Positions 38,080 to 49,289 of a DNA stretch of 64,000 nucleotides are shown here, piece after piece; the first letter of the stretch is position 1; each line of letters starts with the position of its first letter. The DNA is from Aquatica leii (Eukaryota; Arthropoda; Insecta; Coleoptera; Lampyridae). The notes under the pieces were generated by a model that worked only from the letters and a program-made list of their open reading frames with translations, ran no database searches and was not told the DNA's origin. The DNA lies in assembly GCA_035610365.1 (NCBI GenBank), contig CM069435.1:89871389-89935388 (forward strand), read 5' to 3'. The position numbers and the translations under genes are program-made.

Positions 38080-38222
38080 AAATCTCGCCATGGCACCCGG
38101 TGTTCAAAAACGAATGACAGCGCGCCAAATTCTCCTCAAGGATTTAAATCAGTTTTTGACGTGCACCTTGTGCAGAGGGTATCTCATCGACGCCACTACG
38201 CTAGTCGATTGTCTTCACGTTT
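38080..38222 (+). CDS. Psc: Psc-like gene, first coding exon
   Basis: The acceptor AG is at 38078-38079; the ATG at 38090 lies in a good context (TCTCGCCATGG). It encodes residues 1-44 plus one base, ending DCLHV at the donor T/gtaagt (38223), so the RING finger is split by a 52 bp intron. Confidence 0.92.
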
Positions 38223-41200
38223 GTAAGTGCTTACGTATTTAACTTTTTCTGTTAACTAAACTTTCTAATTGCAGTTTGTCGTGCCTGTATTCTAAGATAC
38301 TTCGAGAACTTTAAGTTGGGGTGTCCCACGTGCAACGTCGTTTACAAAAAGAAAAACAATTCATGTTTTCGGTAAGTTTTGCCTTTGCTTTTGTATATTG
38401 GTTTTTAAATTGTCTCTTACAGATCGGACCCAATTATCCAGGCTTTGGTTTATAAGTTAGTACCGGGTTTATACAACAAAGAAGTGCAGAGAAGAGAAGA
38501 CTTTTATAGAAGTACCGGAGTACGAGCGAGCAGTTCTTGCAGCGAGGACAGCGTGTTGGGTGATCTTAACGAAGAGCACGAAGAATGGGTAAGTTGCGTG
38601 TTTTAAATCATTAGTTTCGTTGTTGGCAATGCTTGGCCAAATTGATGCCTTGCCGCATTCCGACGTGTGAACCAAAATCGCCTCATTAATCTGAGTGACG
38701 GCGCCACCCTTGATTCTGTCGGAAGTTGTTTCGATAAAAATTGGCAACGTCGCCGTTTAAAGGTTGGAACATTGTTATCGCAATGGAATTTCGTTTAGAG
38801 ATAATTTTCGGAATTTTGTACTCTCGTCTGCTTAGAATGCACCGAAACGGTTCTGATATGTTCTGGTAGTTTTTTGTTTTATGTTATTTTTGGCATGCTT
38901 TTTTATTTGTTTAGGTTACGTTACAGTATATCGTGTTTGTTATGGTTTTTAATAGTTTTGATTTTTGTGACCACATTCTCTAAGTTTTCATTGGTTACCT
39001 ACTTCGATTTGTGAATTTTTCAATTCTAGTCTTATGGTTTTAAAAAAAAATAGTAATGTATTTCTGAACTTGTTTTTGTTTTATCTTTTTTTTTAAATTA
39101 TTTATGTGAGTTTTTGGGGGTTTTGTAATTAGTTTTTGTTACTTTTTTTTATTGTTGTTACAGTCTATTCAACTTTGTCTGAATTATTTTATTAAGCCTA
39201 CTAGGATTTTTAAATTAAGTATTTATAATTGTTTTTTCAAATTTGTTTGTTTTTGCTGTTATGTACTTAACTATGTTTACTAATTTTAGACGTTTTTTGA
39301 CTTGATTATGATCCTTTTCTATTTTTTACGTTGTTTTTGTTTGGTTTTTCTTATAGTTAGCTTTTTATCTTCGAGGTAATTTTTTTGGTTTTTCCTAAAT
39401 TTGCGATTTTGATTTTTTTCAAATTTTTCCGGGTTGAGGTTTTTTGATTTTTATTGTTTTTGATCTTTTTTTTTACTTTTTGATAGTTTACGTTTTTCCA
39501 AATTTGTTATTCTACTATTACAGACATGATGTTTTTTAAAATTTTTTTTGTTATAGATACTTAATATTAAATATGTATTTTTGTTTGTTTTGTGTTTAGA
39601 GTTTGCTACGTTGTTTGTTCAATATTTTTCGATTGTAATTTTGAAATATTGTTTTTTATTGCTACCGATGATGACGTTCCTTTAATCTTCTGTTTTGGTT
39701 GTTTGACTTTTGTTAATTTGAAGTTTTATGTATTTTTGTTAATGAATTATGGTTTTTTAATTTTTTTTTGTCTAAGTACATTGTTATCATGCACTGCTGT
39801 GATTTTTTGTCTGTTTTTGTAAATTCTACTTCTTTTTTGTTTTCAGTTTTTATTTGTAAGGCTACGATTTTTTACGTTTTCTTTTGTTATTTTTATTACA
39901 AGCTTGTTTACTTTTTTAACGTTAAATATTTTTTTTCCTTTTCGAATTGCCATTGTTTTTTTTGTTGTTTTTAACACTTGTTTATTATTCTTGTGTTTTT
40001 TTACTTCTTTGTCTGTTATGGTTTCTTAATATTTATTTAGCTTTGTTATACTTAGTACTTAATTGTGGTTTTGTCTATTCGTTTTGACTGTTATTAATCA
40101 TGCCGTGGTTGTTTTTATTTCATTTATTTTAAAATTATTTTGGTTTTTTACTGTTTCTAATACCTAAATTCTTTAGTTTTATGTATTTTGTTTATGAAGT
40201 GGTTGTCTGATTTTTAGACTGAATTTAGGTTTACTTTTTTATGATTTTTGTTTTCGTGTAGGTATATAGTTATCATATAATGCTGCGATGCTTTGTTTAT
40301 ATTTGTAGAACTTGTCTACTTTTTTGTCAATTTCGTAGTTTTTTATTTGCATTGCTACGTTTGATTTTTACTTTATTTTATTTGTTTTTAAATTTAGTTT
40401 TATGATTATTTGGTTAACGTTGGTTTTTTAATCATTTTCAGTATTGAGATTGTTTTTTGTTGGTATATTTGACTAAATTTGTTTTTTGTTTTTTTCCTGT
40501 GATTTTTCTGTTGTAATTTGTTTTATTGTTGCATTTTTTTATTATTGTTTTTTTTTTAAACTTCTTATTTTGTTTTGTCATTTTTTAAGTTTTGATTTTT
40601 TTTCAATTGAAAGCATTGTAATTGGTTTTTTGTTTTTTATTCGGTTATAAATGCTGCACTTTTTTATTTTCTTATTTTTTGTTTTGTTCTCTTGTTTTTA
40701 CACATACGTATTTTGTTTTTGGTTTATTTAGGTATTTGATCAAAATTTTAACAGCTCATTTTCTTTTTTTTTCGTTTTTATTTGCAATTTTTGATTTTTA
40801 TTTTGTTTCTTTTTCAACTAAAAACTATTGGTTTTATACTATTTTGCAATAGCTTGTATTTCTTTGTTGGATCTTTGGTTTCCATGGTTTTTTTTTCACT
40901 TTCTTTAATATTATTTACTTTTTGTTTTCACGACTTACTTTGGTTTTTAAACATTTTTTTTTCTTAAATTGACAATTTTAGATGAATGAAGTTTTTTACG
41001 ATATTCGTACTTTTGGTTGTTTATGTTTGTAATTGATTTTGTGTCGCTCTGTCATAAAGGTATGATTTTTGTTTGTAAATTTTTGTACGGTCAACTTTGA
41101 TCTTTTATGTGCAAGGTTTTTTACTTTCAGATTTTTTCATTTGACTTTTTTTCATGTTGCTTTTGTCTTTGTTAAATTTGCTGAAACTTTGTATCTTTTT

Positions 41201-44154
41201 TTTTTGCTGGTATTTATTTTACCGTGATCTGGTTATGTTTTTACACCATAGGTTTTTTACAGCCTACTATTAGTTTATATTAAGTACTTGTTATCATTTG
41301 TATGTTTTCTTTATTAGTATATTGTTTGAGGTATTGTTTTATTCTGTGAGTTTTTATTACTTACACAAGGGCTGATACTCATATTTTTCTAAAAAGTTTT
41401 TTTTTATAGATCCTGTTAATTTTATTACTTAAGTTTAAAATGTGTTTTTTGATTGGTTGTTACCGTGATTTTTTTGTTTTGTTTGTACCCCTTGCCATTT
41501 TCAATTTTACGACATGCTTTGTTTTATGTTTTTTTTAATATGTGCGTTTGTTTCAGGTTTTGTCGACGTGCGGTGACCAGAATCAATATCTCAGCCCCGA
41601 CGATGCAATATCGTTATCTTTAGAATATTACAAGCCTCATTTGGATACAACACAGAATTCGCCTTCGGACACCAAAAGTACAAATTACCAAGACTCAACG
41701 AAACAGAGTGATGAAAAATCAACAAGTGATTTAAATAATAGTGCAAATTTAAGTGCCGAAAAGACACGTGACTGTGATAATAATAACGTCGGTGTAGAAA
41801 ACGACAGTGACAATAAAAACATACAGTGTCCGTTATTGTTAACGAACGTGACTAGCGCTAGTGAAAGTTTCGACGAATTTTCCGACAAGAAAAAATGTGA
41901 TAGGAGGTACCTGCAGTGTCCGGCCGCCGTGACGATGTCGCTCTTGCAGAAGTTCTTAAGGATGAAGAACGCGTTAAGCGCCGAACATAGGGTGAGCGTT
42001 TGTTGTTTTCACGATTGTTTCTAAACCACGGCCTATTTTGCTCAGGTCGATATAATATACTCGGGGGAGGTTTTGCCTCAGCACTTCAGTCTCATGGACG
42101 TTGCGTACACTTTCAAATGGAAACGGGTAAGTGTTCATCTACTGAACGTATTTTTAACGATTGGTAATTATAAAATTTGACGCTACACCGCGTGCACGTA
42201 AAAATATCCATTGTAATTGTGAGGCAGGTTATTGAACCTGCTTCACGCATAGTTATTCGTTAAAAATACACATTTTACTGGTACGCAGTAACCGATTGCT
42301 TTTTAAAAGACGAAACCGATGCGATTTTTCTACCGCATTTTCATACCGGCGAAGATACAACCGATCAAGATCATCAGTAGCGGGAAGCAGTTACAGGTGG
42401 TACCAGCGACGTCGGGCCCTCGAATCGAATCAACCAAAGACGCGTTAGACGCGGAAACTCACAAAAACAAAGAAAGACTGATGGCGAACTTAGAGTTGCA
42501 GAAGAAGCAAAACGGTGGAAAAGAGGAGAACTGTATTTTTGAGTATCAGGAACCTGACAAAGACGAAATAAGGGAATTCGCTGAGAAGCGCGATCGTGAG
42601 TGGGCGTTACAGAAGAAACTCGACGAGGAGAAAGAAAAGCACCGTAATAGTAAAAAGCGAAAAAAGAACAAGCATTCGAAAAGCAATTTGTTGTATAAGA
42701 AGCGTAAGTTGCACGCCGAGATCACGTCGAGTGAGTCGTTGCAAAAGGAAGAAAGTTTGAAGTTAAAAGTAAAGTTGACGCCACATAACGGGTACAAGCA
42801 TAAGCATCATAAAAGCTCGCAACTAAGTCCGATAGCCGAGGTGCCTAAAGTAGTTGAAATGAGCTCTAAAGAAAAGCTTTTACAAATGCGACAAGTGCGC
42901 CATAAACATATTTCCATGGAAGATAAAGTCGCGAAGACAGTGTTGCCAAGTCCGTGTTTAGAAGAAACGCCTGTCGAATGTGCGACCGAGACGGATGATG
43001 TACCACCGAGTAATAGCAATTTGTCTCCGAAGGCGAATCAGACTAAAGAGATTTGCATGCAAAAGTACCCGACTGTGCAGTTAGAACGCAACGAACAAAC
43101 TGAACGACACGCACAAAAGACATTTCTTAAGACATTTCAATCTTATACCGAAAAGTTCGTCGAGCAAAATCGACCTCCGACACAAAACACGTACCCGGGT
43201 AAAAATTCCCAAGGACAGATCACAAAGTCTCTCGAGCAGAAGATTGCGGACTTGCATCAGCAATACACAACAGTCGAGCCGGCGAAGCCCGAAGCGCCAA
43301 AAGTTGAGAAAAAAGTTAATTTTTCCCCGAACGTGACGACTTATCCTTCCGGGTTCACTGTGAGCAAGGTAGAGGCAGGTGGAAAACGAAAACAAGAGAA
43401 CGAGGCTAACGTGCACGATAAACGTCCAAGTCTTGAGATAACGTTGATCAATCCTCCTGAAAAACCTAAACCTGAGCTCAAACCGATAACCAAACGACCA
43501 CCGCCACCTACGATTCCTTTGGAACGCATTAAAAAATCAATGAATCGCGTTCCGGGCGTTAGCATCCTACCTAAAATTCCGGAAAAATGCGACAATAGCG
43601 GGGCGTTAGACTTATCGAAACCTAATAGGAGTGCGGAGATGATGACTGATATGCACAAGGTGTTGAACGGCTTGGGCAAATCGCCAGAGCGCGTGCGTAC
43701 ACCTGACGGCAACATACAACTCTCGAATCTCCAGATGCTGTCAAAAGTAGCTACAGAGCATTCGAACATAAAAACAGGCTTGAACTTGAATAAAAGACTA
43801 CCGGTTCCCAATTTACAAACGTTGAAAATACCAGTACTTCAAAACGCCACGGCTAAATCAAATTTAGCCAAGTTGCCAAAACTAAACGAGATCAACCGAA
43901 CCCAATTTCGTATGCCTAACACACAAATGCGCAATATGCGCCCAAACCAAAACCAAAGCATACGCAACATACCAAATCCGAGCTTGCTGGTGCGGCAACA
44001 AACCCAAAACCGGTTAAACTCGTTAAACAACGCAACCAGTGCCACTTCCGACATTAAAGATGTAACCAAACAAGCCACGGAACCCACCAACGGTGAGACC
44101 AAATCCGAAGATAAATCTAAGCTAACACCAGACTCCAGCACGATACCATCATAA
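38090..44154 (+). CDS. Psc: Polycomb-group RING protein, Psc/Su(z)2 family (918 aa, six coding exons)
   Basis: Subunit of Polycomb repressive complex 1, expected in the nucleus; with a Ring1/Sce partner, family members ubiquitinate H2A and compact chromatin. Coding exons: 38090-38222, 38275-38371, 38423-38588, 41557-41991, 42046-42126, 42310-44154; every junction is GT-AG and phases match. The C3HC4 RING finger has C25, C28, C41, H43, C46, C49, C61, C64 (TCTLCRGYLIDATTLVDCLH then VFCRACILRYFENF). After it comes SDPIIQALVYKLVPGLYNKE, the family's post-RING segment. ISLSLEYYKPHLD (about 151-163) matches a Psc block. The RAWUL (ubiquitin-like) domain starts at RRYLQCPAAV (248) and ends with TKPMRFFYRIF (305-315). 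The tail (316-918) is disordered: lysine-rich, then proline-rich RPPPPTIPLERIKKSM, then ALDLSKP at 736-742, a CtBP-binding-like motif. Drosophila Psc and Su(z)2 are much longer (1365-1601 aa) because of their tails. I cannot say which of the two it is closer to. Confidence 0.93.
38275..38371 (+). CDS. Psc: Psc-like gene, second coding exon
   Basis: Bounded by ATTGCAG (acceptor ending 38274) and CG/gtaagt (donor at 38372). It completes the RING finger (FCRACILRYFENFKLGCPTC) and ends at NNSCF plus two bases. The following intron is 51 bp. Confidence 0.92.
38423..38588 (+). CDS. Psc: Psc-like gene, third coding exon
   Basis: Bounded by CTTACAG and TGG/gtaagt. Encodes RSDPIIQALVYKLVPGLYNK and an acidic serine-rich stretch ending NEEHEEW, in phase 0 at residue 132. 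Precedes the 2968 bp intron. Confidence 0.92.
38589..41556 (+). other. Large T-biased intron of the Psc-like gene
   Basis: The intron of 2968 bp separates the RING and RAWUL exons. From about 38870 its sense strand is extremely T-rich (well over half T in many lines, with G second and little A or C), built of TTTTTGTTTTT-like words. The open frames of 61-76 codons in it (39592, 39768, 40622, 40782) are poly-F/L artefacts of this bias. One repeat core (ACAGCCTACTATTAG) is at 41262. No nested gene is seen. Confidence 0.85.
41557..41991 (+). CDS. Psc: Psc-like gene, fourth coding exon
   Basis: Acceptor TTTCAG ends at 41556; donor AGG/gtgagc at 41992. Encodes residues 133-277: DDAISLSLEYYKPHLD, an Asn/Ser/Asp-rich spacer, and the first half of RAWUL (RRYLQCPAAVTMSLLQKFLR). 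Phase 0 at both ends. Confidence 0.92.
42046..42126 (+). CDS. Psc: Psc-like gene, fifth coding exon
   Basis: A 27-codon exon between GCTCAG and CGG/gtaagt reads VDIIYSGEVLPQHFSLMDVA and YTFKWKR, the middle of the RAWUL domain; Drosophila Psc and vertebrate BMI1 have IMY..E.L...YTLMDIAYIYTW at this place. Phase 0 at both ends. Confidence 0.92.
42310..44154 (+). CDS. Psc: Psc-like gene, last coding exon
   Basis: The acceptor TTTTAAAAG ends at 42309 and keeps phase 0, giving TKPMRFFYRIF after WKR of the previous exon; the family has APMRFYYRV there. The exon encodes residues 305-918 including the whole disordered tail. The TAA stop is at 44152-44154. The TTAAAAG acceptor is a weak polypyrimidine tract, but it is the only one that restores the conserved motif in frame. 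Confidence 0.88.
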   Translation, partial: TKPMRFFYRIFIPAKIQPIKIISSGKQLQVVPATSGPRIESTKDALDAETHKNKERLMANLELQKKQNGGKEENCIFEYQEPDKDEIREFAEKRDREWALQKKLDEEKEKHRNSKKRKKNKHSKSNLLYKKRKLHAEITSSESLQKEESLKLKVKLTPHNGYKHKHHKSSQLSPIAEVPKVVEMSSKEKLLQMRQVRHKHISMEDKVAKTVLPSPCLEETPVECATETDDVPPSNSNLSPKANQTKEICMQKYPTVQLERNEQTERHAQKTFLKTFQSYTEKFVEQNRPPTQNTYPGKNSQGQITKSLEQKIADLHQQYTTVEPAKPEAPKVEKKVNFSPNVTTYPSGFTVSKVEAGGKRKQENEANVHDKRPSLEITLINPPEKPKPELKPITKRPPPPTIPLERIKKSMNRVPGVSILPKIPEKCDNSGALDLSKPNRSAEMMTDMHKVLNGLGKSPERVRTPDGNIQLSNLQMLSKVATEHSNIKTGLNLNKRLPVPNLQTLKIPVLQNATAKSNLAKLPKLNEINRTQFRMPNTQMRNMRPNQNQSIRNIPNPSLLVRQQTQNRLNSLNNATSATSDIKDVTKQATEPTNGETKSEDKSKLTPDSSTIPS

Positions 44155-44310
44155 ACATATCTGTAGATAGTCTGTAAAAACAAAAAACTCATGGCCAACC
44201 ACGGCCGATATTTTCCTATAACTGTATAGATTTTTCTCAACGCGTTTTATGTTCCTCTCCACCATAAGACTTGGTTTTTTTTAATCAATAAATAAAGTAT
44301 ATTTTATCGT
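44155..44310 (+). terminator. 3' UTR and poly(A) signal of the Psc-like gene
   Basis: A short 3' UTR. Two overlapping AATAAA hexamers lie at 44287-44292 and 44291-44296, about 135 bp after the stop, followed by a TATTTTATCGTTAGTTTTAT stretch suited as downstream element. Cleavage is expected near 44310-44320. Confidence 0.75.
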
Positions 44311-47300
44311 TAGTTTTATAATCTATTGTTACCTGTTATTAGGTTTTTATGCTTTATGTACCTAAAAAAAACTTTTTTGTACATAATTTTTGTTTTTTTA
44401 ATTGTTTCGTGTCGTCGAGAAGGTTGCTAGAGCAAAATTATTGTACTTATCTTTACCTTTGAATTTTAGGGAGGTATATTTGTGTAGTTTAGTCGAAAAT
44501 TCAATTTAAAAAAAATGTATTTAATTAGACTGTCTTGGAGGAATTAAAATTTAAAAAATGATCATTTCATTGTTTATAGTTATTTGTAGCATAACTACGT
44601 TGTAAGGGATGTAGTCGATGTGCAAAATACAAAATATTACTTAGTTATGAGTTTGTTTTTTAGAAATACCGTACCATATCCATTACCTATGTGCTTAATC
44701 AAGCAATCAGTATCTATTGCTAGAAAAACAAATACCGATCAGTGAAAACAATAAATTAATGACGCGGTAATTTTGACTTTTTAAGTGCAAAAAGTCACCA
44801 TGGTGCGAAAAATGCTTGCATCAATTTTAAAAATCAAGTGTTGATGTTTTTTTTAAATAATAAGTGTAGGAACCGTTGCTGAAAATTGAAATGGAGAAGA
44901 ATGCTGAAGTAATGACACCGTAAGTTTTTATTCCGTTACTGTCACATTTTGAGCAAAACGGTTTGAGAAATACATTGAGTTTAAAAAATTACTAAGGTTG
45001 CGAAAAATTTATTGGTTTTACAGGAATTCAATTTTTTCCTCTAATATGTAGGTAAATATAGAAACCTATAAAAAACGTTTTTTTGCCGAAGTAGTGCAAG
45101 TATGGCTAGAATAAATTAGATTAGATTTAATAAGATCTTGATCACGTATCGGTTATTACCGCTTAACCTCAAATATAAATTAATTTGTTCGATATGAAGC
45201 CAGTTAAATATAATAAAATCGCAACAACTTGTTGCTTCACTAAATGTTTCAAGAATAGGTAGGGTCAAGTAATGACAACAAATCAATAACGCTTTTCTTC
45301 TGAAACGAATTTGTTTGCAAATCCGTAGTAGGCGCTTTTTTTAAATGGCAGCGTGTTACGCATCATGTCAATCGCGAGACAATAAGCTAATAAATGTTTT
45401 AACATTTTTTAATAATGACGAAAACTGGCGATGAGCTTTTTGTGTGCGTGTGAATACGTACAGAGGGCGCGGGAATGGATGATTGAATAACTTTAGTGGT
45501 TGTAGACCCATAAACTGGTTTTCTTTGTATTAGTACCGATGCCTCCGAGGGGATTAAAGTCAGACTTACACTGTAATAACAATAAATTTTACTGATCTGT
45601 TAAATTATGAGACATCGGCGCCTACATGTTAATACATATTTGAAGTTGGCGTTATCTTAAAAATGCAAAATGGGGGATGATGCGGCAACATCGCACAGAA
45701 CTATCTAAATTCGTAATCAGCGTAATTACGTTTTAGACCCAAGCACGTAGCAATGTTGCATTGTAATGCGATATTTATTACAAAATGGCTGATTATAAAT
45801 TTTTATTGATAACAATATGATAAATTGTCACGTTCTACTGACGTAAAAACAACAATAGAAGAGTTTTTGGAAAAAGCAATTGTTTCCGGTTGTCATAACG
45901 AGCAGACGTTGCGTTTCCTCCCTGATTTACGTGTTTTTAAATCAGTATCAACTATGCATTAACATAAAGAACCGTCATGGCTTACTAGATCAATAAAATT
46001 AGAGTTGCCCGTACTCGTAAAGGTAGCTATTTGTTTTTTTTTATTTCTATGACAGTGTACACAAATCTAATGTTGCTGTTGTAATATTTTCGCAATAAAA
46101 ACATACACAGGGCGTCTCAAGTATTAGTAAAAAAGAATCTAGTAAGTCATGACCAACTGGCGCCAATCGTATTTATTGTGATCATCAAAGAGGCTGTGGA
46201 ATGTACGCATCGCGTCTCGTGTTTGATGCTAAATTTAATATTGCGCACGGCGACAAAGAGCGTACTTTAATTATGAAACTTGGCATCGCTGTGTATTGAC
46301 GCCAATAGGATTAATTGCGTTTGAAATCTGACGGTAGAATAGGTTTTGATTGTGTCTATTCAATAAGTTACAGCTACAGGGTGTTGCGATAAAATAAACA
46401 GATGAATAAGAATTTAATGATTTTTACCACGGTCTTTTGTTTCCTTTATTGGCGTTACGTCAAACGACAAGAAATGGCGTTTATGTCTGATTTAAGAAAT
46501 ACTTAGTACCTAGTACTCATCAGCGAATTCGTCCTTGAGTTGTAAAACCAAAACTCTTCGTAATCTCGTAGGTTGGAAACATTTTAAGCCGACGTTGGCA
46601 AGAAAAAAGTTGGAATGAGTAAAGTAATTATCAAGAAATACAACAAAGCGTACTTTGTGAAATGAAATACTTAGACTAAATGAAATCGTTTGCAAATTTA
46701 AGTATGCCTTGACAAAACTGTACTTCTTTTAAATAAACTACTGGCTAGTCTCTTAATAACACTATAAAAGTAAATTTTAAAAACAAAATCTACATGTTCT
46801 AAATAAAGTTTTTTTTTAATTTTGAGGACGAACAAGACAAATCTAATCCTTTCAAATGATAAGTAGCTAAGTAGGTTATTCATAAAACAAAAGTAAATAC
46901 ATAGTAAGATAAAAAATATACTTATTAAGAAATTATGCAAAATATAATAAAACTATAAGTAGACTTTGAGTCCATACACAAACAGAAAATGTAATCAACG
47001 TAAACGCATTTAAACAAATTAATAGCAATAGAGAACTAAAGTACGTTAAAAGCCTTATTTATATAATCAACAATAGAAGAAGCAACAAAGATTTAAGAAT
47101 TAAGTAGGCGATGCATAAAACAAATGTGAACATTTAGATAAAAAAATCTAGTAACTGTTGATAAAAAGTAAATAAACAATAGGTATAATATAGATACTAA
47201 ATTTAGGTATGTACTGCGTGATTATGTTGATTAAATGACAAAAAAAAAACAATTTAACACAAAAAGCAGGATTTAATGCGATGACAGAGAATAGAACCTT

Positions 47301-49289
47301 AATTGACACAAACAAGTTTTAAAAAAGTGATGAGGTAAAGGTTTCAAAAATTTAAGTAGGTATTATTTTTGAAATAAGAGACAGACGTTAAAACGTCAAC
47401 TATAAAGTAGGGGAATGCAGTAAAAAAGATTTAAATAGGCATAGCCTATTTAATTTTTTTTTTACTTTTTACTACAATAAAACTATACTTTAAAATTAAA
47501 ACAAAAAACTTTTGTGGGACCAACGCTTTTTTACTTGTTTATCAGTATTTTTCAATGTGTAACTTGATGTTATTTTGCTTACTGCCGTCAATATGAAATT
47601 ATTCACAAAAATGAACTTTGTACTACGTTGCTTCCGTTTTACAAGGTCTACTTTTTTTACTGCTTTTTTTATTTGGTGGATTCGACTATCTATTTTTAAG
47701 GTATTATTTTTTCAAAAATGTTTGTTTGGTTTTTATTAACTATTAATTTAAGTTTTGACATAATTGTGTCATAGCCTACTTGAATTTTACGCCTAAATTA
47801 AAGTTTTTTTGTCAAAACATTATTGTTGTTTTAAGATTTTATTATTTCTAAGCTCACAGTGTTCTCTTCTCAATATTTTAAAGTATTTTTAGTATTTTCG
47901 TTCTACAAGACTTAAGGTTGCGGCCACTGGATCGTTTAGTGTTTATCTTTCTGTAAATTTCAATAAATCTTTCACAATGAGAGTTTGAGACTTAAACAGA
48001 TTACGGTAATAGGTTTTCGTGCGAACATAAATAAATACATATCTCACGAAGTGCTTAGTGAATGTTTCTAGAGGGATCGAAATATATCGTAACACGTGCA
48101 CTTCATAAATATTACGTCATTATTATTGTTACGGATGTTTTCTACGACGTGGTAGTTTGAAACCTTTCGGCAATTTTTTTTATTTCAGATTTTTCTTGCC
48201 TGTCCATTCTATCAGCTAACTCGGAGGTTTTCAATCTTTTTCAGTTACGGGACAATTGGAAATTCAACGCGGATTAACTATAAAAGCTTATTACTATTTA
48301 CCTCATAGCCTACTTCGATTTTTCTTAATGATTTTTTGCTTGTAAAATGTTTGTTTTATTTGCAAGTCTTATGGATATTTGCCTATTATATTTGGCGTGG
48401 AATAACCTCATAGCTTACTTTGATAGTTTTTTTGAATAACTAGTATTGAAAATACATAAAAAAAGTAAAGTTAAGAGGTATATTGTCTTTTATTTATACT
48501 GCCACTGTCTACTAAGAATAAGATTGTTCAACTTTGTATTTTTGAAAACTATGTTTTGAAAAGTGAGGATGACTATAAGGTATAATTGGATGTAAGCTAA
48601 TATTTGTTTTTTTAATTAATAGTGTCTATTTTGTAAGTTAGAATGAAATAGACTAATAGAGTGTTAAACAAATGCAATCTTGTCTGAAAGTGCATATTTA
48701 ATAATTACGAGATTTTGTTAATGAATAAATTAAAGAAATACTAAAAATATCACTAAAACATTATCAATGCAACGGTGAGTCATGATGGTTTACGTTACGA
48801 TAAGAGAAGTTTTTAGATATACCTGACAATCAAATAATTTTCAATGGTTTTGAATTTTTTCGTGCAGATATTAGACACATGTAAGAGCCGTGCCAGTCGT
48901 ACGTTTATCCCAAAGTTTTTCAAACCATAACATGCAATCGATTTGAGGAAATCAAACGTTTTCTTCACTTGAAACAGTAACTGATACCTTGCGGACAACC
49001 TAAAGACGATATTTTTTAAATCAGTTTATTGTTTAGTAAAGTAAAAGACAGATTCCTATTTGTTAAATTTTTGAAACACATGCACATCAGAAAAGAAGAA
49101 ATTTTATCATTAGAAACAATTCTAGTCAATCGAGTACCGAATTGTAAACTTACCAAAAAATTGGTACTGAAACAACGAGGGACAGAAACATTCGTTTAGA
49201 CCGTTGCAAATGTTGATAGAATGTATGTACCTATAGTTGGGTAGTACTAGAACAAAATAGTAACTGTAGTAATAGTAAGTGTGTTAATA
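44311..49289. other. Intergenic AT-rich DNA
   Basis: No gene can be supported. A possible short first exon, ATGGAGAAGAATGCTGAAG ending at a gtaagt donor (44891-44921), has no visible partner exon. ACAGGGCGTCTC (46108) and ACAGGGTGTTGC (46377) resemble ends of the ACAGGGTGT class of insect transposons without recognisable content. Scattered repeat cores: 45974, 46875, 47097, 47770, 48300, 48408. Confidence 0.45.

Noticed and set aside
39592..40967. Several hydrophobic frames that look like membrane proteins
   Set aside because: They lie inside the T-rich intron; TTT and TTG runs translate to F and L in any forward frame.
42546..44240. Several minus-strand frames of 70-156 codons
   Set aside because: Antisense shadows of the last Psc coding exon.
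44891..44921. Short ATG exon ending at a gtaagt donor after the Psc gene
   Set aside because: Ten codons only, with no following exon in several kb; chance donors are frequent in AT-rich DNA.
46377..46390. ACAGGGTGTTGCG as a transposon end
   Set aside because: No matching second end or coding remnant could be found nearby.
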